NCBI GenBank assembly: GCA_030066475.1
Contig: JASJBO010000027.1
Location: forward strand, 1-21,417
Origin: Myxococcota bacterium
GTDB taxonomy: Bacteria; Myxococcota_A; UBA9160; PR03
Length of the DNA: 21,417 nt
Direction of reading: 5' to 3'
Made by a program: the position numbers and the translations under genes. The first letter of the stretch is position 1; every line of letters starts with the position of its first letter. Below are positions 8,959 to 16,469 of this stretch, piece by piece. The notes under the pieces are model-generated. The model did not search any database and was not told the DNA's origin. It worked only from the letters and a program-made list of their open reading frames with translations.

Positions 8959-9837
8959 TCAGTCGTCGACGGCGTAGCGGCGCTGCTCGGCGTCGTAGGC
9001 GTCGAAGCCCACGATCTCGCGCAGGGCCGCGAACTCGACTCGGCGCTCGACCGGGCGCCCGTCGCGGAGATGCTCGAGCGCGTCCTGCATGGCGTGGAGC
9101 GAGGCCGAGAGCAGCGTCAGCGGATAGGCGGCGATCCGGAAGCCGAGCGCCTCGAGTCGGCCAGGCGGCAGCAGCGGGGTGTCGCCGCCCTCGACCAGGT
9201 TCGCCATCACCGGCACCGGGATCTCCGTGGCCACGCGCGCCAGCTCGGCCTCGTCGCGCGGGGCCTCGACGAAGACGATGTCGGCGCCCGCCTCGGCGAA
9301 GGCGCGCCCGCGCGCGATCGCCTCGTCGAGCCCGTGCTCGTCGCGCGCGTCGGTGCGCGCCATCACGAGCACGTCGTCGCCCGCGTCGCGGGCGTCGAGC
9401 GCGGCGCGGATGCGCGCCAGCGCCTCGGCGCGCGGCACCACGCTCTTGCCGCGCGTGTGGCCGCAGCGCTTCGGGGCGACCTGGTCCTCGATCATCACGC
9501 AGGCGAACCCGGCGCGCGCATAGCCGCGCACCGTGCGCTTCACGTTGACCGCGTTGCCGTAGCCTGTGTCGCCGTCGCCGATCACCGGGATCCCCACCGC
9601 CGCCGTGATCTCGCGGCCCTGCGCCACCATCTCGCCGTACGAGATCAGCCCGGTGTCCGGCAGCGCGAGGCGCGCGGCCGACACCGCGAAGCCACTCATG
9701 AAGGTGAGCGCGAAGCCCGCGCGTTCGATCATCCGCGCCGAGAGCGCGTCGTAGCAGCACGGCATCACGTGCAGGCGCGGCTCGGCCAGCAGCGCACGCA
9801 GACGAGCCGCCGGACCGGACGAGAGGGAACCGGGCAT
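8959..9837 (-). CDS. Isocitrate lyase/PEP mutase-family enzyme
   Basis: This 292-residue TIM-barrel enzyme belongs to the short members of the isocitrate lyase/phosphoenolpyruvate mutase superfamily (2-methylisocitrate lyase, oxaloacetate decarboxylase, carboxyPEP mutase). Metal-binding motifs are DGDTGYGN (88-95) and MIEDQ (115-119). The mobile catalytic loop is K-R-C-G-H (123-127) with Cys125, the lyase-type signature, which argues against a phosphonate mutase. MARTDA and VFVEAP are the usual later strands. The start is the ATG at 9837. No prp, glyoxylate or phosphonate genes flank it, so the substrate stays open; C-C cleavage of a 2-hydroxy di- or tricarboxylate is expected. It is divergent from the DUF3604 gene, with a palindrome in the shared promoter region. 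Confidence 0.88.
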   Translation of the reverse strand: MPGSLSSGPAARLRALLAEPRLHVMPCCYDALSARMIERAGFALTFMSGFAVSAARLALPDTGLISYGEMVAQGREITAAVGIPVIGDGDTGYGNAVNVKRTVRGYARAGFACVMIEDQVAPKRCGHTRGKSVVPRAEALARIRAALDARDAGDDVLVMARTDARDEHGLDEAIARGRAFAEAGADIVFVEAPRDEAELARVATEIPVPVMANLVEGGDTPLLPPGRLEALGFRIAAYPLTLLSASLHAMQDALEHLRDGRPVERRVEFAALREIVGFDAYDAEQRRYAVDD

Positions 9838-9863
9838 CGCCCTAGGCTACCCGCTCTCCCACG

Positions 9864-9880
9864 GCGAGCCAGCGGCTCGC
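9864..9880. promoter_or_regulatory. Palindrome in the divergent promoter region
   Basis: GCGAGCC-AGC-GGCTCGC is a perfect 7-bp inverted repeat with a 3-bp centre (17 bp). It lies between the divergently transcribed isocitrate lyase-family gene (start 9837) and DUF3604 gene (start near 9937). The position fits an operator controlling both, but hairpins of this kind are common in GC-rich DNA. Confidence 0.35.
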
Positions 9881-9936
9881 GGACGGGAGCACCGCGGTCG
9901 GAAGCGCGGGCGGGCGGGATCCGCGATGCTGTCGGC

Positions 9937-11910
9937 GTGCGCGGGGGGCGGATCGTCGGGGGCATGCTGGCTGCGTGCGCGGTGCTCCGCGCACTGCCGG
10001 CGAACGCCGAGGGGAGTGCCGAGTCGGTTCCGCGCCGCGAGACGCGCGCGCCCTGCGAACGCTTCGACGCGCAGCGCCTGCCCTGGTTCGGCGACCTGCA
10101 CGTCCACACGCGCTACTCGCTCGACGCCAGCACCCAGGACACCATCACGACGCCGTCCGACGCGTATCGCTTCGCGCGGGGCGAGCCGCTCGGCGTGCAG
10201 CCCTGGACCGAGAGCGGCGAGCCGCTGCGGCGCTACCAGCTCGAGCGGCCGCTCGACTTCGCCGCCGTCACCGACCACGCCGAGGTGTTCGGCGAGGTCG
10301 CGATCTGCGAGACCCCGGCGCTGAGCGGCTACGACTCCTGGGTGTGTCGGATGCGGCGGCGCTGGCCGCGCGCGGCGTTCTTCGTGATGAACGCGCGCTC
10401 CAACTACTTCGAGGAGCCCACGCGCTTCGCGTTCTGCGGCGAGGCGGGCGCCCACTGCCTCGAGGCGGCGCGCGGGCCGTGGCGCGTGATGCAGGAGGCC
10501 GCCGAGGAGGCCTACGACCGCAGCGCCGCCTGTCGCTTCACCAGCTTCGTCGGCTACGAGTGGACCGGCGCACCCGGCAGCAACAACATCCACCGCAACG
10601 TGATCTTCCGCAACGCGGTGGTGCCGGCGCTGCCCACCTCGTACGTCGACGAGCCGCGGCAGGAGGGCCTGTGGCGGGCGCTGCGCGCGACCTGCCTCGA
10701 GGCCGGCACCGGCTGCGACGTGCTGACCATCCCGCACAACTCGAACCTGTCGGGCGGGGCGCTGTTCCGCGCCACGCGGCCCGACGGCGCCCCGATCGAC
10801 GCCTCCGACGCCCGCGAGCGCGCCGCCATGGAGCCGCTGGTGGAGGTGATGCAGCACAAGGGCGCCTCGGAGTGCCAGACCGGGATCGGCACGCAGGACG
10901 AGCTGTGCGACTTCGAGCTGCTGCCGTACGGGAACTTCCAGGGGCGCTTCATCCCCTGGCTCCGCGGGCCGCCGGTGCCGATGAGCTTCACCCGCAACGC
11001 GCTGAAGGAGGGGCTGCGGCAGCTCGCGCGCACGGGCGTCAACCCGTTCCAGTACGGACAGGTGGCGAGCACCGACACCCACCTCTCGACGCCGGGCCTG
11101 GTGGCGGAGCGCGCCGACTTCCCCGGTCACGGCGGGGCCGGCCGGCCCGCCGGCGAGGCGCTGCCCACCGGGCTGTGGGACGAGGTCGAGTACAACCCGG
11201 GCGGGCTGGCCGTGCTGTGGGCCGAGGAGAACGCGCGCGACGCGCTGTTCGAGGCGATGCGGCGCCGCGAGGCCTACGGCACCAGCGGCCCGCGCCTGGT
11301 GGTGCGCGTGTTCGGCGGCTGGGAGCTGCCCGAGGACCTGTGCGGACGGCCCGACCGCGTGGCGCGTGGCTACGCGGGGGGCGTCCCGATGGGCGACGAG
11401 CTGCGCGCGCCGCCCGCGGGCGCGGCAGCGCCCCGCTTCGCGCCCCGTCTCGCGGTCTGGGCGCTGCGCGATCCGGGCACCGCGCGCGCGCCGGGAACTC
11501 CCCTCCAGCGCATCCAGATCGTGAAGGGCTGGCTGGCCGATGGGGAGCCGCGCGAGGCGGTGCTCGACGTGGCCGGCGATCCCGCGGCGGAGGCCGGCGT
11601 CGATCCGCTCACCTGCGAGCCGCACGGCCGCGGCGCCGATTCGCTCTGCACGGTGTGGACCGACCCCGACTTCGACCCCGCGGCGCCGGCCTTCTACTAC
11701 GCCCGCGTGCTCGAGAACCCGACTTGCCGCTGGCACGCGCGCGCCTGCCTGGCGGCGGGCGTGGACTGCGCCCGCCCCGACACCGTCACCGAGGGCTACG
11801 AACCGTGCTGCGACGCGAGCGTGGCGCGCACCATCCAGGAGCGCGCGTGGACCTCGCCGATCTGGTACGTGCCGCCCGCGCTCAGCCGGGCAGCCGCGCC
11901 GTCACCTTGA
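9937..11910 (+). CDS. Exported Cys-rich DUF3604 (PHP-like metallo) protein
   Basis: This protein of about 657 residues belongs to DUF3604, a family related to PHP metal-dependent phosphoesterases. Metal-site motifs are DLHVHTRYS (about 53-61), VTDHAE, the central PHNSN and a later STDTH, all typical of the family. From the GTG at 9937 a signal peptide is seen (basic RGGR, hydrophobic [12 protein letters not shown], then PANAE). An ATG at 9964 is an alternative start, and neither has a convincing ribosome site. About 20 cysteines, many in close pairs ([22 protein letters not shown]), suggest disulfides and hence an exported location. The 3' end overlaps the convergent RidA-family gene by 29 bp. 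The family's reaction is not established. Confidence 0.88.
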   Translation: MRGGRIVGGMLAACAVLRALPANAEGSAESVPRRETRAPCERFDAQRLPWFGDLHVHTRYSLDASTQDTITTPSDAYRFARGEPLGVQPWTESGEPLRRYQLERPLDFAAVTDHAEVFGEVAICETPALSGYDSWVCRMRRRWPRAAFFVMNARSNYFEEPTRFAFCGEAGAHCLEAARGPWRVMQEAAEEAYDRSAACRFTSFVGYEWTGAPGSNNIHRNVIFRNAVVPALPTSYVDEPRQEGLWRALRATCLEAGTGCDVLTIPHNSNLSGGALFRATRPDGAPIDASDARERAAMEPLVEVMQHKGASECQTGIGTQDELCDFELLPYGNFQGRFIPWLRGPPVPMSFTRNALKEGLRQLARTGVNPFQYGQVASTDTHLSTPGLVAERADFPGHGGAGRPAGEALPTGLWDEVEYNPGGLAVLWAEENARDALFEAMRRREAYGTSGPRLVVRVFGGWELPEDLCGRPDRVARGYAGGVPMGDELRAPPAGAAAPRFAPRLAVWALRDPGTARAPGTPLQRIQIVKGWLADGEPREAVLDVAGDPAAEAGVDPLTCEPHGRGADSLCTVWTDPDFDPAAPAFYYARVLENPTCRWHARACLAAGVDCARPDTVTEGYEPCCDASVARTIQERAWTSPIWYVPPALSRAAAPSP

Positions 11911-12274
11911 TCTCGACCAGCGCGCCGAAGGCGAGCTCCGAGACGCCGATCGCCGTCCACGCCGGGTAGGGCTCGCTCACGAACGCGTCCTTCGCGGCCA
12001 TGAAGGCGGCGATGTGCTCGTTGAAGCCGACGTGGAACGTGGTCATCTCGACGACGTCGCCGAAGCCGACGCCTGCCGCCTCGAGCACGCTGCGGACGTT
12101 CTCGAAGGCCTGGCGGAACTGCGCCGCCGGGTCCGGGTCGACCTTGCCGCCGGCGCCGGTGCCGGTCTGGCCCGAGCAGAACAGGCGGTCGCCGTCGCGC
12201 ACCGCGGGCGCGAAGTGGAACTGGTCGTAGAAGCCCTCCATGCCCGCGGGCACGACTACCTGGTCGCGATCCAT
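11882..12274 (-). CDS. RidA/YjgF-family protein without the catalytic Arg
   Basis: This is a 130-residue RidA-fold protein containing FCSGQTG, the [13 protein letters not shown] helix and the closing VEIKVTA strand. Against E. coli RidA the end aligns without gaps: the P-A-R-S block that carries Arg105 reads P-A-W-T here, so Arg is Trp, while the Glu120 position (VEI) is kept. Enamine/imine deaminase activity depends on that Arg, so this member probably belongs to a Rid subgroup with another role. The ATG at 12274 has AGGAG 9 nt upstream; an ATG 10 codons earlier is less likely. It is convergent with DUF3604 (29-bp overlap) and divergent from the coiled-coil gene. Confidence 0.85.
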   Translation of the reverse strand: MDRDQVVVPAGMEGFYDQFHFAPAVRDGDRLFCSGQTGTGAGGKVDPDPAAQFRQAFENVRSVLEAAGVGFGDVVEMTTFHVGFNEHIAAFMAAKDAFVSEPYPAWTAIGVSELAFGALVEIKVTARLPG

Positions 12275-12317
12275 CGTCTGGTTCTCCTGTGGGGTCGTCG
12301 GCATCGCGCCGGGACCG

Positions 12318-12332
12318 ACGATGATAGATACT
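12318..12332. promoter_or_regulatory. AT-rich patch in a divergent promoter region
   Basis: The stretch ACGATGATAGATACT is the only AT-rich part of the 86-bp divergent gap between the RidA-family gene and the coiled-coil gene. It could hold -10 elements for one or both directions (TATCAT on the minus strand, TAGATA on the plus). No matching -35 boxes are convincing. Confidence 0.25.
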
Positions 12333-12360
12333 CCCGGGTTCGGGGGCCGAGGAGCGGGCG

Positions 12361-13008
12361 ATGTTGGAGGTGGCGGCCTGGTGGATCGCGGCGGGAGCCG
12401 CCGTGGCGGCGGCCGTGGCCCTGTGGCGCTGGCGCGGCGAGCAGGCCGGGCGCGCGGCCGCCGAGGGCGAGGCCGCGGCGCTGCGCGCCGAGCTCGAGCG
12501 GGTGCAGGAGGAGGCGCAGGCGAAGCTGCGCGCGCGCGCCGAGCAGGGCGACGAGGTGCGCGAGCTGCGCCGCAAGCTCGACAAGGCGAAGAAGCGCGCG
12601 TTCGCGGCGCGCGAGGAGCGGGCGCCGCTCGAGTCGCGGGTCGCGGAGGCCGAGGCGCGCGTGGCCGAGCGCGACGCCGAGCTGGCGCGGCTGCGCGACG
12701 AGGTGGTGCGCCTGGGGCAGAGCGCCGAGCGCAGCGAGCGCGAGGCGGAGCGGACGCGCGGCGAGCTCGCCCGCCGGCCCGAGGCGCCGGCCGTCTCGCC
12801 CGAGCAGCTCGGCGTGCTGGAGCAGCGCGCCGAGCAGGCCGAGGGCGCGGTCCGCGAGCTGCACCAGAAGCTCGAGGAGAGCGGTCGGGAGTGCAGCCGC
12901 TACCGCCAGCGCGAGCGCACCCATCGCCGGCTCTACATGGTGATCCGCGGCGAGCTCGAGATCGCGAAGGACAAGATCGCCAAGCTCGAGGAGGAGCGCT
13001 CGTCGTGA
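12361..13008 (+). CDS. Membrane-anchored coiled-coil protein, function unknown
   Basis: This 215-residue protein has one N-terminal transmembrane helix (about residues 5-22, VAAWWIAAGAAVAAAVAL) followed by a long, highly charged coiled coil rich in E, R, A and L. A short break (RRPEAPAVSPEQ, about 139-150) divides two helical parts. The layout is like membrane-tethered spacer or scaffold proteins (for example RmuC- or DUF1043-like N-termini), but no known domain is recognised, and simple composition makes database similarity weak evidence. The ATG has GAGGAG 6-7 nt upstream. The next gene, 52 bp downstream on the same strand, is an ElyC-type envelope protein, which hints at an envelope role. 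Confidence 0.75.
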   Translation: MLEVAAWWIAAGAAVAAAVALWRWRGEQAGRAAAEGEAAALRAELERVQEEAQAKLRARAEQGDEVRELRRKLDKAKKRAFAAREERAPLESRVAEAEARVAERDAELARLRDEVVRLGQSAERSEREAERTRGELARRPEAPAVSPEQLGVLEQRAEQAEGAVRELHQKLEESGRECSRYRQRERTHRRLYMVIRGELEIAKDKIAKLEEERSS

Positions 13009-13060
13009 CCGTGGCTCGCGCCCCGGCGTTCGCGCCGCGCGCCGAGCCGGGGTCGATCGC

Positions 13061-13834
13061 TTGAGCCCGTTGCTGACCAAGGTCGCGACCCAGCTCGTCT
13101 TCCCCCTGCCGATCTCCCTGGGGCTGGCGCTGCTCTCGCTGCTGCTGCTCGCCCGCGGCCGCCACCGCGCGGCCGTCGTCGCGCTGGCACCCGCCGTGGC
13201 GCTGCTGTGGCTCTGCGCGACGCCGGTCGTGTCGCTCGCGCTGCGGCGCGCGATCGAGGCGCGCCACCCTGCCGTCGAGATCGCCCAGCTCCCCGCAGCC
13301 GACGCCATCGTGGTGCTCGGCACCGGTCTCGACATGCCCACGCCCCAGCGCGATCGCGCCGAGCTGTCGGGCTCGTCGGACCGGCTGCTGCACGCCGCGC
13401 GGCTCCATCGCGCAGGCAAGGCGCCCTGGGTCGTGCCGACCGGCGGACGCATGCCGTGGGCCCCGGACGACAGCACCGAGGCGGAAGAGATGGCGCTGCT
13501 GCTCGACGAGTGGGGCGTTCCGCGCGAGGCGCTGCTGCTCGAGGCCGGCAGCCGCAACACCCGCGAGAACGCGCTGTCGGTGGCGGCGCTGCTCGAGCAG
13601 CACGGGCTCGGTCGCGTGCTGCTGGTGACCTCGGCGCTGCACATGCCGCGCGCGCTGGCGTGCTTCCGGGCCGCCGGCGTCGACGCGGTGCCGGCCACCA
13701 CCGACACGCGCGCCCACGAGCCCTATTCGGGCGCCCTCGACTGGATCCCGAGCGCGAGCTTCCTGGGCGAAACCGACCTGGCGATCAAGGAGCTGCTCGG
13801 CTTCCAGGTCTATCGCCTGCGCGGCTGGCTCTGA
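13061..13834 (+). CDS. ElyC/SanA/YdcF (DUF218) family envelope protein
   Basis: This 257-residue protein has two N-terminal membrane helices (about 14-32 and 38-58), as in E. coli ElyC, followed by a DUF218 domain with IVVLGTG, PTGGR, the SRNTRENA motif and LLVTSALHMPRA. The start is a TTG at 13061. No ATG or GTG occurs in the gap upstream in frame, and the N-terminal KVATQLVFPLP segment matches the ElyC layout (KVIGNMLLPLP), so TTG gives a full-length protein. ElyC-type proteins support envelope and peptidoglycan assembly; the exact chemistry is unresolved. It follows the coiled-coil gene by 52 bp, and its end overlaps the convergent glycosylase gene by 25 bp. Confidence 0.85.
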   Translation: MSPLLTKVATQLVFPLPISLGLALLSLLLLARGRHRAAVVALAPAVALLWLCATPVVSLALRRAIEARHPAVEIAQLPAADAIVVLGTGLDMPTPQRDRAELSGSSDRLLHAARLHRAGKAPWVVPTGGRMPWAPDDSTEAEEMALLLDEWGVPREALLLEAGSRNTRENALSVAALLEQHGLGRVLLVTSALHMPRALACFRAAGVDAVPATTDTRAHEPYSGALDWIPSASFLGETDLAIKELLGFQVYRLRGWL

Positions 13835-14745
13835 GCGACGCCGCGCGTCCCGGGGCGCCGCTGCTCGAGCTCTTCCAGCGTCCGGGGCCAGTCGTCCTTC
13901 AGCAGCCGCGAGAGCGCACGGTCGGCGAGCAGCCGGCCCCCGGTCTGGCACGGTGCGCAGTAGTTGGCCTCGTTCTCGGCGTAGAGGATCCGCTGCACCG
14001 GGGCGCCGCACGCCGGGCAGGGCTCGCGGTACTTGCCGTGCACGGCCATCTCGGGGCGGAAGGCGGTGACCTTCTCGGGGAACCCGTCGCCCGCCTCGCC
14101 GCGCAGCCGCTCGACCCACTCGGCGAGCACCTCCTGCACCGCCTCGTGCAGCCGCTCGAGCTCGGCCGGGTCGAGCTTGCCGGTCTGCTTGAAGGGAGAC
14201 AGCCGCGCGCGGTGCAGGATCTCGTCGGAGTAGGCGTTGCCGATGCCCGAGAGCAGGCGCGGATCGGTGAGCGCGCGCTTCAGGGTGTGGTTCCCGCGCC
14301 CGAGCGCCTGGGCGAAGTCCTCGAGCGCGCAGCCCATCACCTCGAGTCCGCCGCGGTCGTGCTCGCGCAGCGCCTCCTCGCCTTGCACCAGGTGCAGCGT
14401 GGCGCGCTTCTTCGTGCTCGCCTCGGTCACGAGCAGCGTGCCGTTCGGGAAGTCGAGCGCGCCGAGTCCGCGCCGGCCGGGCGGCTTCGCGCCGCGCTTC
14501 TTCCAGTGGAGCCGGCCCGCGATCATCAGGTGCACCACCAGGAACAGGTCGTCCTCGAGCTCGAGCACGACGCGCTTCCCGAGTCGCCGCACCCCGCGCA
14601 CAAGGCGTCCCTCGGCCGCACCGATCGGCGGCTCGACCGAGCGCAGCCAGGAGATCCCGGTGACGCGGATCCGCTCGAGGGGCTTGCCGCCGACGCGCCG
14701 CTCGAGTGCCTCGACATAGACCGTGACGTCCGGAAGCTCGGGCAT
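13810..14745 (-). CDS. Fpg/Nei-family DNA glycosylase
   Basis: This is a 311-residue base-excision repair enzyme. After Met removal the N-terminus is the catalytic Pro2-Glu3 (PELPDV). Lys57 (LGKR) sits at the conserved lesion-contacting position. The helix-two-turn-helix is LLSGIGNAYSDEIL (164-177). A zinc finger has Cys243, Cys246, Cys263 and Cys266 (C-x2-C-x16-C-x2-C). The finger-tip Arg of classical Fpg (QRATFYC) is replaced by Asn (ENEANYC), and about 45 residues follow the finger, where classical Fpg ends. This points to a distinct Fpg-like subfamily whose substrate range may differ from 8-oxoguanine. The ATG at 14745 is fixed by the need for Pro2. It is divergent from the TetR gene, with 28 bp between starts. 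Confidence 0.92.
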   Translation of the reverse strand: MPELPDVTVYVEALERRVGGKPLERIRVTGISWLRSVEPPIGAAEGRLVRGVRRLGKRVVLELEDDLFLVVHLMIAGRLHWKKRGAKPPGRRGLGALDFPNGTLLVTEASTKKRATLHLVQGEEALREHDRGGLEVMGCALEDFAQALGRGNHTLKRALTDPRLLSGIGNAYSDEILHRARLSPFKQTGKLDPAELERLHEAVQEVLAEWVERLRGEAGDGFPEKVTAFRPEMAVHGKYREPCPACGAPVQRILYAENEANYCAPCQTGGRLLADRALSRLLKDDWPRTLEELEQRRPGTRGVAQSQPRRR

Positions 14746-14753
14746 GCGGGGGC

Positions 14754-14759
14754 TATGAT
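14754..14759 (+). promoter_or_regulatory. TATGAT -10 candidate between divergent genes
   Basis: TATGAT matches the -10 consensus at 5 of 6 positions and lies in the 28-bp gap between the glycosylase and TetR starts. The complement reads TATCAT for the other strand. No good -35 is seen. A start 7 nt downstream would give the TetR gene a leader of only about 8 nt. Confidence 0.3.
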
Positions 14760-14773
14760 ACGATCCGCCCGGC

Positions 14774-15529
14774 ATGACGGGGCGAAAGAGCGGGCAGCAC
14801 GGGGCCGAGGTCCGTGGGGGGGCCGCGAGCGCTCCGGCCGCGGCCTCGGGTGGCCCCGTCCCGGGCGGGCGCCGCAGCGGCCGGAGTCGCGACGCGCACC
14901 CGGTCGATCAGAGCGGTCGCCCGCTCGGACCCCGAGCGCTCCAGACGCGCCAGCGGCTGCTCGAGGCGACGCACGAGCTGCTCCAGGAGCGCAGCGTGCG
15001 CGATCTCTCGGTGGTGGAGATCGCGCGACGGGTCGGCAGCTCGCCCGCGACCTTCTACCAGTACTTCAAGGACGTCGAGGAGGCGACCCTGCACCTGGCC
15101 CAGCAGGCGGCAGACGAGATGCCCGGTCTGCTCGACCACATCGAGTCCGACTGGCGCGGCCGATCCGGGCTCGAGTCGGCCCGCTCCGTGGTCGACGGCT
15201 TCCTGCGCCACTGGGACGACCACCACGCCGTGCTGCTGTTCCGCAACCTGGCGGCCGACCAGGGCGATCGCCGCTTCCGCAGGGTCCGCATCCACGCGCT
15301 CTACCCGGTGATCGAGAAGCTCGCCGCACAGGTCGAGGCCGCGCGCGCGGCGGGCCGCATCTCCGAGGGCATGCATCCGCACGCCGCCGCGGCGGCGCTG
15401 GCGTCGATCCTCGAGCGCATCGCGGCGCACTACCACGAGCTCGAGTACTTCGGGGCCACGCGCGAGCACCTGGTGGAAACCTGTGCGCGCATTCTCTATC
15501 AGACGGTAACCGGACGCGCCGCACCCTGA
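14774..15529 (+). CDS. TetR-family transcriptional regulator
   Basis: This is a 251-residue regulator. Residues 1-53 are a disordered Gly/Ala/Arg-rich extension not usual for the family. The TetR DNA-binding domain follows (about 54-105), with LLEATHELLQ, SVVEIARRVG and the recognition helix SPATFYQYFKD. The rest is an all-alpha ligand domain. The ATG at 14774 is the first start, but there is no clear ribosome site and the transcript may be almost leaderless. A GTG nearer the domain would also fit. The next gene, 22 bp downstream, encodes a LolA-like protein, so the pair is probably one transcript, and the regulator may respond to an envelope-active or lipid-like compound (inference). Confidence 0.88.
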   Translation: MTGRKSGQHGAEVRGGAASAPAAASGGPVPGGRRSGRSRDAHPVDQSGRPLGPRALQTRQRLLEATHELLQERSVRDLSVVEIARRVGSSPATFYQYFKDVEEATLHLAQQAADEMPGLLDHIESDWRGRSGLESARSVVDGFLRHWDDHHAVLLFRNLAADQGDRRFRRVRIHALYPVIEKLAAQVEAARAAGRISEGMHPHAAAAALASILERIAAHYHELEYFGATREHLVETCARILYQTVTGRAAP

Positions 15530-15551
15530 GCGTCCGGCCCGGAGGCCCGCG

Positions 15552-16364
15552 ATGAGGACCCTGGCCGCGCTCCCGCTCGCCGCGCTGCTCGTCGCCGCAG
15601 CGCCTCCCTCGACACCCGATCCCGCCCAGCTCAGCGCCGACCAGTGGATGTCGCGCATCGCCGAGGCCCTGCGCACCGGAGAGCCGATGGCGGCGCGCGG
15701 CCGGGTCGACGTGGACGAGCCGGGCAAGCGGCGCTGGGGCTTCACCTTCGAGTGGCTGCGGCTCGACGAGAAGAAGCGCGTGCGCACCGTGTTCGAGATG
15801 CGCGAGCTCGGCGCGCCCGAGAGCGTGTACTCCGAGCTCGTGGCGCGCCCGGGCGAGAGCCTGGTCAACTGGTACTGGAACGTGCGCACGCGCCGCTTCG
15901 CGCGGATCAGCGGCATCCTCGCCACCGATCGCTTCGCCGAGACGATCTTCCGCTACGAGGACCTGTGGCTGGCCGACCCGGGCGGGCGGCGCAGCGGCGA
16001 GGTCGCGTGGGTCGAGGACGACGGCCGCCGCTGGATCGAGATCTCGAGCGAGCCCTACCACTACTACCAGCGCGTCGTCACCCGCGTCGACCCGGAGACC
16101 GCGCTGCCGGTGGGCATCCGCTTCTACGACGTGACCGGCGCCCCGATCCGCGAGATGCGCTACGCGAAGGTCGAGGAGGTCGACGGCCGGCCGTTCCCGA
16201 AGCGGATCGAGATCCAGGACCTCTCGACCGGCGCCGCCAGCGTCCTGGAGTGGGAAGAGGTGTACTTCCGCAAGCGCATCCCGCTCTCGTTCTTCGAGCT
16301 CGACGAGATCGACAACCGCATCCGCAAGGGCGTCGATCCCGTCCCGGTGCCGCCGCCGGCCTGA
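15552..16364 (+). CDS. LolA-like outer-membrane lipoprotein-sorting protein
   Basis: This 270-residue exported protein has a signal peptide (residues 1-17, MRTLAALPLAALLVAAA). The mature part has the half-barrel pattern of the LolA-like 'outer membrane lipoprotein-sorting protein' family: RGRVDVDEPGKRRWGF, then MRELGAPES, the NWYWNVRTRRFARIS strand pair, FRYEDLWL, and a late DVTGAPIREMRYAKVEEVDGRPFPKRIEI. These proteins are commonly encoded beside MMPL/RND exporters, but no exporter lies in this window. The ATG has GGAGG 6 nt upstream. The gene follows a TetR gene by 22 bp and ends 105 bp before a convergent gene. The cargo (lipoprotein or another lipid) is not known. Confidence 0.82.
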   Translation: MRTLAALPLAALLVAAAPPSTPDPAQLSADQWMSRIAEALRTGEPMAARGRVDVDEPGKRRWGFTFEWLRLDEKKRVRTVFEMRELGAPESVYSELVARPGESLVNWYWNVRTRRFARISGILATDRFAETIFRYEDLWLADPGGRRSGEVAWVEDDGRRWIEISSEPYHYYQRVVTRVDPETALPVGIRFYDVTGAPIREMRYAKVEEVDGRPFPKRIEIQDLSTGAASVLEWEEVYFRKRIPLSFFELDEIDNRIRKGVDPVPVPPPA

Positions 16365-16386
16365 GCAAGCGGAGCCGCGTAGCGGC

Positions 16387-16420
16387 GGAGCGCGCAGCGA
16401 GCCGCAGGCGAGCGGAGTCC
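16387..16420 (+). repeat. Dispersed repeat core, copy C
   Basis: This 34-bp stretch matches the 3' half of the repeats at 5421-5454 and 5519-5552 with one mismatch (GCGGAGTCC for GCGAAGTCC). The bases before it (GCAAGCGGAGCC) resemble the matching part of copies A and B more loosely. Confidence 0.8.
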
Positions 16421-16424
16421 GCAA

Positions 16425-16439
16425 GCCGCCGAAGGCGGC
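16425..16439. terminator. Hairpin between convergent genes
   Basis: GCCGCC-GAA-GGCGGC is a perfect 6-bp stem with a 3-nt loop. It lies between the convergent LolA-like (ends 16364) and DUF2889 (ends 16470) genes, flanked by repeat copies C and D. It may act as a bidirectional 3'-end hairpin; there is no U-tract. Confidence 0.4.
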
Positions 16440-16468
16440 GCGCAGCGAGCCGTAGGCGAGCGGAGTCC
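16438..16468 (+). repeat. Dispersed repeat core, copy D
   Basis: This 31-bp copy differs from copy C at one base (GCCGTAGG for GCCGCAGG). It ends directly at the stop codon of the DUF2889 gene. The joint GTCCATCAG also occurs at the end of copy A (5451-5459), so the repeat unit may include the stop codon. Confidence 0.75.
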
Positions 16469-16469
16469 A

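Noticed and set aside
8959..9837. A phosphonate-forming PEP mutase
   Set aside because: The catalytic loop reads K-R-C-G-H, the lyase-type signature, and no phosphonate biosynthesis genes are nearby.
8953..9936. A possible 328-residue N-terminal extension of the DUF3604 protein
   Set aside because: That part is antisense to the isocitrate lyase-family gene, reads as low-complexity Arg/Ala/His sequence, and would bury the signal peptide starting near 9937.
9847..11969. Open frames of more than 600 codons on both strands overlapping DUF3604
   Set aside because: They are compositional shadows; only the 9937-11910 frame gives PHP-like metal motifs.
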